Assembly: GCA_902626185.1 (NCBI GenBank)
Contig: CACOEA010000002.1
Span: 1 to 64,000, forward strand
Length of the DNA stretch: 64,000 bases
Direction of reading: 5' to 3'
Source: an uncultured Pelagibacteraceae bacterium
Lineage (GTDB): Bacteria > Pseudomonadota > Alphaproteobacteria > Pelagibacterales > Pelagibacteraceae
Shown: positions 21,224-29,287 of the stretch, piece after piece
How positions within the stretch are numbered: the stretch's first letter is position 1
Layout of the letters: each line of letters begins with the position of its first letter
Position numbers and translations under genes: made by a program
The notes under the pieces: generated by a model
Databases searched by the model: none
Seen by the model: the letters and a program-made list of their open reading frames with translations, nothing else
Told to the model about the DNA's origin: nothing

Positions 21224-23668
21224 CTAAGCTACCAGCTCCTCTGCTTTTTGCAAATCCACAGCAACTAGTTGACTTACCCCTTGTTCTGCCATTGTAACTC
21301 CATAAAGTCTGTGCATTCTGGACATTGTTAATGCATGGTGAGTAATAATAATAAATTTGGTTTTTGTTATTTTTGTTAATTCATCAAGCAACGCACAAAA
21401 TCTAGTTACGTTTGCATCATCTAAAGGAGCATCAACTTCGTCCAATACGCTTATAGGCGAGGGATTTACCAAAAAAACGGCAAAAACCAAAGATAAAGCA
21501 GTCAGCGCTTGCTCACCACCAGACAGCAAAGTTATTGATTGAAGCCTTTTTCCTGGTGGAGAAACAAACATTTCTAAACCTGCCTCTAAAGGATCGTCTG
21601 AGTCTACTAATTCTATTTTGGCAGTGCCACCACTAAAAAGCTTGGTATAAACTTCATTAAATTTTCTATTTACTTTAGTAAATGCATCTAAAAGTCTTTC
21701 CCTACCTTTCTGATTAAGTTCATCAATACTAGTTTTTAATTTTACAATAGCAGAATAGAGATCAACTCTATCATCTTCCATTTTTTTAATTTCCATTTCA
21801 TATTTCTTTGTTTCCTCATCAGCACGAAGATTGACTGACCCTAATGACTCTCTCAGTTTTTTAATTTTTTCTACTTTTTGTGACTGAGTTTCGATACTAG
21901 GAAGTTCTTCCTTTGATAAATTAGTTAAGTCAGAGTTAGCAAACAAAGATGTCTCGTTATCAATATTTAGCTCATTTTTTACTGAATATAAAAGATCTTT
22001 TTTTCTATTTTCCATTCCCTCAATAGTTGCCTCATTTCTTGCTTTACTTTCTTTTAAGTTAGATAGCTTAGAAATAATTTCCTTAAGATTTTCATTTATA
22101 GCAGAGTGTTTTTTTTCAACTTCAATAAGTTCTAATTCGATTTCTTCATTTCTTTTTTTTGTGTTTTCAAGATTTTGTATATTTTGCCCTTTTGAAGTTG
22201 CAATACGTTCAGGATTTTTTTTATTCTCTTCTATTTCTGATAGAATCTTCTTTTTTCTTTCATTTAGTTCAGAAACCATTTTTTCTGAGTTTGACTTTAA
22301 ATTTCTCCAATTTTCTAATTCAACATCAATGTTTTTAATTCTTTCTTTTCTTTTAATAGAATCACTTTGTATCGATTTGTTTTTTCCATACTTCTCTGCA
22401 TACTCTTCCTGCGAAGAGGTAATTTTTTTTACCAATGCTTTTAATTCTTGAAAAATACTTTTAGTTATTTTTTTTTCTTGATCAATAAATTTTTCAATTT
22501 CATTAAGCATTGTATCGAGTTGAGCTTGTAGATTATCCAAATTTGATTTTGAATTAGTCAATTCTTTTGAAGACGTTGTCTCAACTTCAATTAATTCATT
22601 CTCTGTTTTTAGCAATTCTTCCTTTTCTTTTAAAATTCTTTTTTCGTTAATTTCTGCATCCAATGAAATGCTTCGTTCTCGTTCTAAATCAGACTCTATT
22701 GTTCTTATAGATTTGTCTAATTTTACTTGAAGCGATTTAACTCTATTTTCTTCATCATCTAAACTTGTAATATCTAAATTTAGCTTTTGTAATTTTGCTG
22801 CACTTTCCATTTTTTTGTCTCTTAAAGGAGCAAGTTTTTTGTTTTCTTCATCTAAAAGATTGTTGTTATGGTTTAAGTCAATATTAATAGCACTTATTTC
22901 ATCATCAAGTTCACTTAGTTTTTCAGTTATTTCGCTTTTGTCTTTTTCAATTTCTTCAATTTTTAAAAAATATAATCCAGACTCAATCTTTTTTATTTCT
23001 TCAGATATTTCTTTATATTTAGTTGCCTCTTCTGCTTGTTTCTTTAGATTATCCAATTGTTTTTGTTGTTGTTTTTTTAGTTCATCAGCTCTTTTTAAAT
23101 TATTTTCAGCAGCGTTTAATCTCGTCTCAGCTTCCTGTCTTCTTGCATGGATCCCCGAAATACCAGCAGCTTCTTCAAGAATAGACCTTCTTTCAATTGG
23201 TTTTGCTGTTACGAGTTGACCAATTCTTCCTTGGCTTATTAAAGAAGGGGAGTGTGCACCAGTAGATAAGTCAGCAAAAAAAGTTTGGACATCTTTCGCC
23301 CTTACTTCTTTATTATTAATATAGTATTTGGAACCTTTATCTTTCTCTATTTTTCTTTTGATTGTTACTTCATCTAAATCATTGTATTGGGTCGGACCAT
23401 CTTTGTCTTTATTATCTAGCAATAAAGCAACTTCAGAAATATTTTTTGATGGTCTATTAGAAGTTCCAGAAAATATAACATCTTCCATACCTGTCCCTCT
23501 CATACTTTTTGCTGAGTTTTCGCCCATACACCATCTTAATGACTCTACTATATTAGATTTACCACATCCATTAGGACCCACTACACCTGTTAAACCATCT
23601 TCTATTACAATGGATGTTTTTTCGGAAAATGATTTAAAGCCGTTTATTTCTAATTTTTTAAATTTCAT
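21224..23668 (-). CDS. smc: chromosome segregation SMC protein, short and apparently hinge-less
   Basis: 814 aa; GPNGCGKSNIVESLRW Walker A, LLSGGEQALTALSLVFA signature, ISVLDEVDAPLDDANV Walker B, long coiled coil. Confidence 0.93.
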   Translation of the reverse strand: MKFKKLEINGFKSFSEKTSIVIEDGLTGVVGPNGCGKSNIVESLRWCMGENSAKSMRGTGMEDVIFSGTSNRPSKNISEVALLLDNKDKDGPTQYNDLDEVTIKRKIEKDKGSKYYINNKEVRAKDVQTFFADLSTGAHSPSLISQGRIGQLVTAKPIERRSILEEAAGISGIHARRQEAETRLNAAENNLKRADELKKQQQKQLDNLKKQAEEATKYKEISEEIKKIESGLYFLKIEEIEKDKSEITEKLSELDDEISAINIDLNHNNNLLDEENKKLAPLRDKKMESAAKLQKLNLDITSLDDEENRVKSLQVKLDKSIRTIESDLERERSISLDAEINEKRILKEKEELLKTENELIEVETTSSKELTNSKSNLDNLQAQLDTMLNEIEKFIDQEKKITKSIFQELKALVKKITSSQEEYAEKYGKNKSIQSDSIKRKERIKNIDVELENWRNLKSNSEKMVSELNERKKKILSEIEENKKNPERIATSKGQNIQNLENTKKRNEEIELELIEVEKKHSAINENLKEIISKLSNLKESKARNEATIEGMENRKKDLLYSVKNELNIDNETSLFANSDLTNLSKEELPSIETQSQKVEKIKKLRESLGSVNLRADEETKKYEMEIKKMEDDRVDLYSAIVKLKTSIDELNQKGRERLLDAFTKVNRKFNEVYTKLFSGGTAKIELVDSDDPLEAGLEMFVSPPGKRLQSITLLSGGEQALTALSLVFAVFLVNPSPISVLDEVDAPLDDANVTRFCALLDELTKITKTKFIIITHHALTMSRMHRLYGVTMAEQGVSQLVAVDLQKAEELVA

Positions 23669-24262
23669 TTAAATTTGTTTTTCAATTGCTTTTTTAAAAG
23701 AGCTGTATTCATGTTTTCCATCGTATTTTTTTTCATTAATATAAACTGTTGGAGTTGACTCAATTTTATATTTCTTTTGAGCATCAATTCTCTCATTTAA
23801 AATTTGATCCTGATAATTTTCATTAAGCAAACATTTGTCCATTTTTTCCTGGCTCAAACCATTTTTTAAACCAATTTTCTTCAAGGATTCGTTAATTATA
23901 TTTATATCAGATCCAACAGCCCATTGACTCTGTTTTTTATAAATTTCTCCTAGTAATTGAAATCTTCCAATATTATCGTTATGACACCTTATTATGATCT
24001 CCGCATTAAGGGCTGCAAGATCTAATGGAAAACTGTGATGTTCAAACTTTACCAATCCTTTATCAATATAATCTTTTTTCAAATTTTCAAAAATATTCAT
24101 ATGGAAATTTGCACAGTGAGGGCAAGTCAGTGATGAAAAAACTTTTATAGAAATTTTTGCATCATTAGACCCTATCTTTAATATTTTGTTTTCTGCCAAT
24201 ACATTTGTCGATAGCAAAATAAACAATAACACTTTTAAAAAATATTTATTTATTTTTTCCAT
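23669..24262 (-). CDS. DsbA-family thioredoxin-fold protein
   Basis: 197 aa; signal peptide, FSSLTCPHCANFH, ESTPTVYINEKKYDG. Confidence 0.88.
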   Translation of the reverse strand: MEKINKYFLKVLLFILLSTNVLAENKILKIGSNDAKISIKVFSSLTCPHCANFHMNIFENLKKDYIDKGLVKFEHHSFPLDLAALNAEIIIRCHNDNIGRFQLLGEIYKKQSQWAVGSDINIINESLKKIGLKNGLSQEKMDKCLLNENYQDQILNERIDAQKKYKIESTPTVYINEKKYDGKHEYSSFKKAIEKQI

Positions 24263-24731
24263 TGAACGCTTTTAGTAAGTTATTTAAGGAATTCTTAAGT
24301 TGATTGTCATACAAATTATTAATTTTTTTATTTAATTTTTCAAAATTTTTAATCTTTGTGACTTGAATATTTTCGTTCTTTTTTTTTTCTTGTACTATTT
24401 TTAATTCTATCTTTTTAATACAGTCGTATCCAAAAAAACTATTAATTTTGTCTATAATTTCTTTTTTTGAGTATTCGATCTCTAACTCTTTGCCATGAAG
24501 TACATTTAGCACTAAAGTACCATTTTTCATTTCTTTACCCATTTTGACTGTAATTGGATAACTTGAGTCTGAAATTTTTTTTGTTACCATTTTTGTCCAG
24601 TTATCAACAATATTAGAATAGTTATAACCACTCTTCTTCAAATATTTTTTTAATGTTTTAGGAATAGCGCTTGAAAAAGGCCGTAACCCTTGTGTGAAAA
24701 TCTTTAATTTACTATTCTCTCGGTTATGCAT
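24246..24731 (-). CDS. DUF721/DciA-like protein
   Basis: 161 aa; GLRPFSSAIPKTLKKYLKKSGYNYSNIVDNWTKMVTKKI resembles the DUF721 N-terminal region. Confidence 0.72.
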   Translation of the reverse strand: MHNRENSKLKIFTQGLRPFSSAIPKTLKKYLKKSGYNYSNIVDNWTKMVTKKISDSSYPITVKMGKEMKNGTLVLNVLHGKELEIEYSKKEIIDKINSFFGYDCIKKIELKIVQEKKKNENIQVTKIKNFEKLNKKINNLYDNQLKNSLNNLLKAFNGKNK

Positions 24732-25727
24732 TTTAATACTAATTTATCAAATAAAATTCTAGGTTGGTATGATAATAATAAACGCAACCTCCCATGGCGT
24801 GTTAGCAAAAAATCAAAAAAAAAGCTTTATTACAGACTTTTAAGTGAATTTATGCTCCAACAAACTCAAGTAAAAACAGTTATTCCATATTTTGATAGAT
24901 TTACAAAAAAATATAAAACTTTAAAGGATTTATCAAAATCTAGTGAAAAAGAAATCCTAAAATTGTGGGAAGGACTTGGTTATTATAGAAGAGCAAGGAA
25001 TTTATTAAAATGTTCTAAATTATTAGTAAAAAATTATAATTTTAAACTTCCTAAAACTATTAATGAAATCAAACAACTTCCTGGAATTGGAGAATATACT
25101 GGCAATGCTTTATTAGGATTGGTGCATGATCAGCCTACTATTGCTATTGACGGTAACGTGAAAAGAATATTTTCAAGATTATTAAATAAAGAAGTAAAAA
25201 AAGTTAATTTCGAAAAAATAATTTTATTGAATAAAAGTAAGCTTTTCAAAACAAATCGAAATTCAGATTTTGTTGAGGGAATAATGGAATTTGGAGCATT
25301 AGTGTGTAAGCCAAAAAACCCAAATTGTGTATCATGTTGTTTGAAGAAAACGTGCAAGTACTTTAAATCTTCAAATAAAATTAAAGCGTCAAAAAAAAAA
25401 ATGGTAAAGAAAAAAGATTACAATATTTTTTGTTACATTAATAAGAGTAAACAAATAGCATTAACCAAAAAAAACCAATTAGGTTTTCTTAAAAATTTCA
25501 ATCTTCCTAGAATTGAAGAGACAAATTGTTTTGTTGATACTAAAAATTGGAAATTTTTAAAGAAATATAAAAACTCGATATCAAATTTAGAATTAAATAT
25601 AAATTTATATTATAAGTTTTCAGATAAAATTCCATCTTCGTATAATTGGTATTCTCTAGAGAACAATAAAGAATTTGTTCCGAGTTTTACTAAAAAAGTA
25701 TTCAGACAAGTTTCAACTTTATTTTAA
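24726..25727 (+). CDS. mutY: A/G-specific adenine glycosylase
   Basis: 333 aa; LPWR, SEFMLQQTQVKTVIPYF, LPGIGEYTGNALL, AIDGNVKRIFSRL, Fe-S cysteines CKPKNPNCVSCCLKKTCKYF. Confidence 0.95.
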   Translation: MHFNTNLSNKILGWYDNNKRNLPWRVSKKSKKKLYYRLLSEFMLQQTQVKTVIPYFDRFTKKYKTLKDLSKSSEKEILKLWEGLGYYRRARNLLKCSKLLVKNYNFKLPKTINEIKQLPGIGEYTGNALLGLVHDQPTIAIDGNVKRIFSRLLNKEVKKVNFEKIILLNKSKLFKTNRNSDFVEGIMEFGALVCKPKNPNCVSCCLKKTCKYFKSSNKIKASKKKMVKKKDYNIFCYINKSKQIALTKKNQLGFLKNFNLPRIEETNCFVDTKNWKFLKKYKNSISNLELNINLYYKFSDKIPSSYNWYSLENNKEFVPSFTKKVFRQVSTLF

Positions 25728-26860
25728 TGAAAAAAAAAATTGCAATAATTGGAGCTGGAATTGCTGGATTGACTTTAGCTAATTTAATAAAAAAATTTAC
25801 AGACCATGAATTCATGGTTTATGAAAGAGAAGAAAGTTTATCTCTTGAAGAGGGTTACGGTATTCAATTAGCAATAAATAGTGTAAAAATTTTGAGTCAA
25901 ATTAACTTTAATAAAATAAATGATGAAAATGTATTTTATCCAAAAACAATAGATTTTTATAATATTCAAAATGAAAAAATATGTGATTTAAATTTATCTA
26001 AATTTAATAGTATCGACTCAAAATATACCACTCTTAAAAGATCAACTTTAATTGAATTTCTAAAAGAAGATATTTATACTCAGCATTTAAGATTTGGAAA
26101 AAAAATAAAAGAAGTATCAGAATTAAAAGATAAAGTTTTAATAAAATTTGATGATAACACAAATGATCTTGTGGATTTCGTGGTTGCTGCTGATGGAATA
26201 TTTTCTAATACAAGATCTTTTTTTGAAAAGAAAAAAATAGAGCCAAAATTTAAGAAAGCTGTAGCTGTAAGACTAATATTAAATTCGAAATCTGAATTAG
26301 ATATAAATGAGGAAAATATTAGTTTAATGCTAGGAAGTAACAGTCATATTGTTCTTTATCCAATAAATAAAAAAAAAGAACTTAATATGGTTTGTATAAT
26401 GAGATGTAAAAAATATGAACCTGATAATATCAAACATTTAATTCAAGAAATAGTTTTAAAACAAAATCCAAAATTAAAAAATATATTTGAGAATGAAATT
26501 AAAACATGGCCTTTATATTTTAGTCCAAAAATAATTCCTTCTTCTAATAAAAAGGTATTTTATATTGGAGATGCTTTTAATGGGTTTTTGCCAACACTCG
26601 CACAAGGTGCTGGACAGTCTATAGAAAGTGCTTATGAAATATTCAATTTGTTGACAAAAGATAAGCTTGATAAAGAAAATAATTATTTTGAAATTAGATC
26701 AAAAAGAGCAAAAATTATTAGAAGTAGATCAAATTTTAATTTCTTTGCATTTCACTTTTCAAGTAAAATTATGCAAAACGTTAGAAATCTATTTTTGAAG
26801 TTTTTGGTAAAACGTAAATTTTTTGTAAAAAGATACCTAGGTAAAGTTTATAAGAATTAA
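25727..26860 (+). CDS. FAD-dependent monooxygenase
   Basis: 377 aa; IAIIGAGIAGLTLANLI, GDAFNGFLPTLAQGAGQSIESAYEI. Confidence 0.87.
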   Translation: MKKKIAIIGAGIAGLTLANLIKKFTDHEFMVYEREESLSLEEGYGIQLAINSVKILSQINFNKINDENVFYPKTIDFYNIQNEKICDLNLSKFNSIDSKYTTLKRSTLIEFLKEDIYTQHLRFGKKIKEVSELKDKVLIKFDDNTNDLVDFVVAADGIFSNTRSFFEKKKIEPKFKKAVAVRLILNSKSELDINEENISLMLGSNSHIVLYPINKKKELNMVCIMRCKKYEPDNIKHLIQEIVLKQNPKLKNIFENEIKTWPLYFSPKIIPSSNKKVFYIGDAFNGFLPTLAQGAGQSIESAYEIFNLLTKDKLDKENNYFEIRSKRAKIIRSRSNFNFFAFHFSSKIMQNVRNLFLKFLVKRKFFVKRYLGKVYKN

Positions 26861-27930
26861 ACTTTAGTTTCTGAGATAAATTTTTGTCTTAAACTATCAA
26901 TTACAACAGTGGATCCATTAATATTACAATGCCAATAAGTCCAACCATTAAAGCTTTCCGCTCCCATAATTGTTGCTGCCACTTTATGAATTGAGCCTTC
27001 TGAATCTTTATATTTAATACTTCCATCAGCCATAATTTTAGCATTAATCTTTTTTTTAGAGTCAAATAGGGTAGTACCTGGCTTTAATATTCCTAGTTCC
27101 ACTAAAGAACCAAAAGGTATTCTTGGTTTTGATTTATTGTTTTCAATAGTATCTAAATATTCATCCTCAATTACCTTAGTTCTTTTTATTCGTTCACCTG
27201 CAGCTTTGAAATACTTTTTATCTCTTTCTATTCCAAAATATTTTCTACCCAATTTTTTAGCTACTACTGCTGTTGTCCCAGTACCTAAAAATGGATCAAA
27301 GATGGCATCACCTTTGTTTGTGGTAGCTAAAATAATTCTATGTAAAAGTGCCTCTGGTTTTTGCGTAGAATGAATTTTTTTTCCGTTTTTCTTTAGTCTC
27401 TCTTTTCCGTTACAAATAGGTAATGTCCAGTCTGATCTCATCTGTAAGTCATCATTTAAGCATTTTAACGATTGATAATTAAAAGTATACTTTGATTTTT
27501 TATTTTTTGAAGCCCAGATAAGAGTTTCATGTGCGTTAGTAAATCTAGTTCCTCTAAAATTAGGCATAGGATTATTTTTTCTCCAGATAATATCGTTAAG
27601 CAACCAGTAATCTAAATTTTGCAAGTGGTAACCTAATCTAAAAATATTATGATATGATCCTATTACCCAAATACTTCCATTATCTTTTAGAATTCTTTTA
27701 CATTCATTAAGCCAAGTAATGCAGAATTCATCGTAATGTTTGAAACTATTAAATTGATCCCACTTATCATTTACCCCATTCACTTTACTTGCATCTGGAC
27801 GAGTTAATTTTTCTCCTATTTGCATGTTGTAAGGTGGATCAGCAAAAACTAAATCAAAAGACTTATCAGGAATTTTTTTTATTTCCTTTAAACAATCTCC
27901 ATTAATGATTTGGTTTGAAAAATTTAACAT
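26857..27930 (-). CDS. ccrM: CcrM-type adenine-N6 DNA methyltransferase (GANTC)
   Basis: 357 aa; VFADPPYNMQIGEKLTRPDASKVNGVNDKWDQF, FDPFLGTGTTAVVAKKLGR, C-terminal RAMA-like region. Confidence 0.93.
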   Translation of the reverse strand: MLNFSNQIINGDCLKEIKKIPDKSFDLVFADPPYNMQIGEKLTRPDASKVNGVNDKWDQFNSFKHYDEFCITWLNECKRILKDNGSIWVIGSYHNIFRLGYHLQNLDYWLLNDIIWRKNNPMPNFRGTRFTNAHETLIWASKNKKSKYTFNYQSLKCLNDDLQMRSDWTLPICNGKERLKKNGKKIHSTQKPEALLHRIILATTNKGDAIFDPFLGTGTTAVVAKKLGRKYFGIERDKKYFKAAGERIKRTKVIEDEYLDTIENNKSKPRIPFGSLVELGILKPGTTLFDSKKKINAKIMADGSIKYKDSEGSIHKVAATIMGAESFNGWTYWHCNINGSTVVIDSLRQKFISETKV

Positions 27931-27936
27931 TTTTTA

Positions 27937-28008
27937 GATTCAACTCGAAATTGAATCTAGGGTCAAACCCTTTTGATAATAAAATGAGTCCTCTTGTGTT
28001 AGAGATTC
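27937..28008. promoter_or_regulatory. Cluster of four GANTC sites upstream of ccrM
   Basis: GATTC 27937-27941, GAATC 27953-27957, GAGTC 27986-27990, GATTC 28004-28008; first two in perfect inverted repeat AGATTCAA-N7-TTGAATCT (27936-27958). Confidence 0.7.
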
Positions 28009-28581
28009 TTAGTTCGACAATATCTTGTGTATGGGTTTGAAACCTTTTCTATGATGTGAGGTTACACCGTATTTCTTTAATCCATCTAGGTGAGCTTTAG
28101 TACCGTAACCAAAATTATTTTCCCAAGCATAATTTGAGAACTTCTCAGATAGCTTAATCATTAAGTTGTCTCTATATACCTTTGCAATAATTGAGGCTGC
28201 ACTAATTACTTTAACTTTTTCATCACCGTTAATTATTGTTTTATAATTTTTTAAGTCACTTGGGGCAAAGTTTCCATCTATTAAGGTTAAATCTGGTTTA
28301 ACAGTTAATTGTTCTAAAGCCCTTTTCATCGATAACAATGAAGCTTGTAAAATATTTAAATCTAGAATTTCATCTACAGATGCTAGTCCAATAGCGTAAT
28401 AAGAATAAGATTTTATATGCTCTGAAATTTCTATTCTCTTTTTAAAAGTAATTTTCTTAGAGTCTTTTAAAAGATCTAAGTTTATTCCTTCTTTAAGTAT
28501 TACAGCAGCAGAAACTACTGGGCCAGCAAGACATCCTCTTCCAACCTCATCAACTCCTGCAGTGATTAATTTATTTTTCAA
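28009..28581 (-). CDS. rnhB: ribonuclease HII
   Basis: 190 aa; AGVDEVGRGCLAGPVVSAAVIL, SAASIIAKVYRD. Confidence 0.96.
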   Translation of the reverse strand: MKNKLITAGVDEVGRGCLAGPVVSAAVILKEGINLDLLKDSKKITFKKRIEISEHIKSYSYYAIGLASVDEILDLNILQASLLSMKRALEQLTVKPDLTLIDGNFAPSDLKNYKTIINGDEKVKVISAASIIAKVYRDNLMIKLSEKFSNYAWENNFGYGTKAHLDGLKKYGVTSHHRKGFKPIHKILSN

Positions 28582-28589
28582 TTTATCTG

Positions 28590-29279
28590 TTAGATTTTTT
28601 TATCTCTTATCATTTTTAAGTCAATCCAAGCCATCTTTTTTTGTAATGGCTGTCTCATTAAAAAAGCTGGGTGAAATGTAACAATTACTGAAGTTTTGCA
28701 GCTCCCAAACTTTTTTTCAATCCATTTTCCTCTCATTTTAGATATAACAACTTCATTCCCAATTAATGCGTTCATAGCTGTACTTCCAAGCAAGACTAAG
28801 ATCTTTGGATTTATAATTTCAATATGTTTCGTTATAAATGGAAGATATCTTTTAATTTCCTCATCAGTCGGCCTTCTGTTATCTGGCGGTCGGTAATTTA
28901 TAATATTAGATATATAGACTTTCTTTCTATCCAAATTTATTGACTTCAACATTTTATCCAACAAAATTCCAGCTCTTCCAACAAAAGGTAGTCCCTCAAG
29001 ATCCTCATTAGCCCCTGGAGCTTCACCAATAAGCATAATCTTTGATTTTGGGTTACCATCACAAAATACAATATTTTTAGCCTGTTTTTTTAAATCACAA
29101 TTTTTAATATTAATGATTGATTTTTTTAATATATCTAAGCTTTTAAGTTTATCCTCCGATATTTCAAAATTGTCTTTTTGAAATCTATTTATTGCCTTAT
29201 TATTGTAAATTAAATTAAAATTTATTAGATTGTAATATTTTAATAACTTAATTGTTTTACTATTAATTTTTTTAATCAT
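28590..29279 (-). CDS. uracil-DNA glycosylase, family 4/5 type
   Basis: 229 aa; IMLIGEAPGANEDLEGLPFVGRAGILLDKML, NYRPPDNRRPT, VTFHPAFLMR. Confidence 0.9.
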   Translation of the reverse strand: MIKKINSKTIKLLKYYNLINFNLIYNNKAINRFQKDNFEISEDKLKSLDILKKSIINIKNCDLKKQAKNIVFCDGNPKSKIMLIGEAPGANEDLEGLPFVGRAGILLDKMLKSINLDRKKVYISNIINYRPPDNRRPTDEEIKRYLPFITKHIEIINPKILVLLGSTAMNALIGNEVVISKMRGKWIEKKFGSCKTSVIVTFHPAFLMRQPLQKKMAWIDLKMIRDKKI

Positions 29280-29287
29280 GGAAACTT

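Noticed and set aside
22161-23672. Plus-strand ORFs of 96, 134 and 114 aa opposite smc
   Set aside because: Antisense to a clear SMC coding sequence; Ser/Phe/Leu-rich composition is the reverse complement of Lys/Glu coiled-coil codons, with no family motif.
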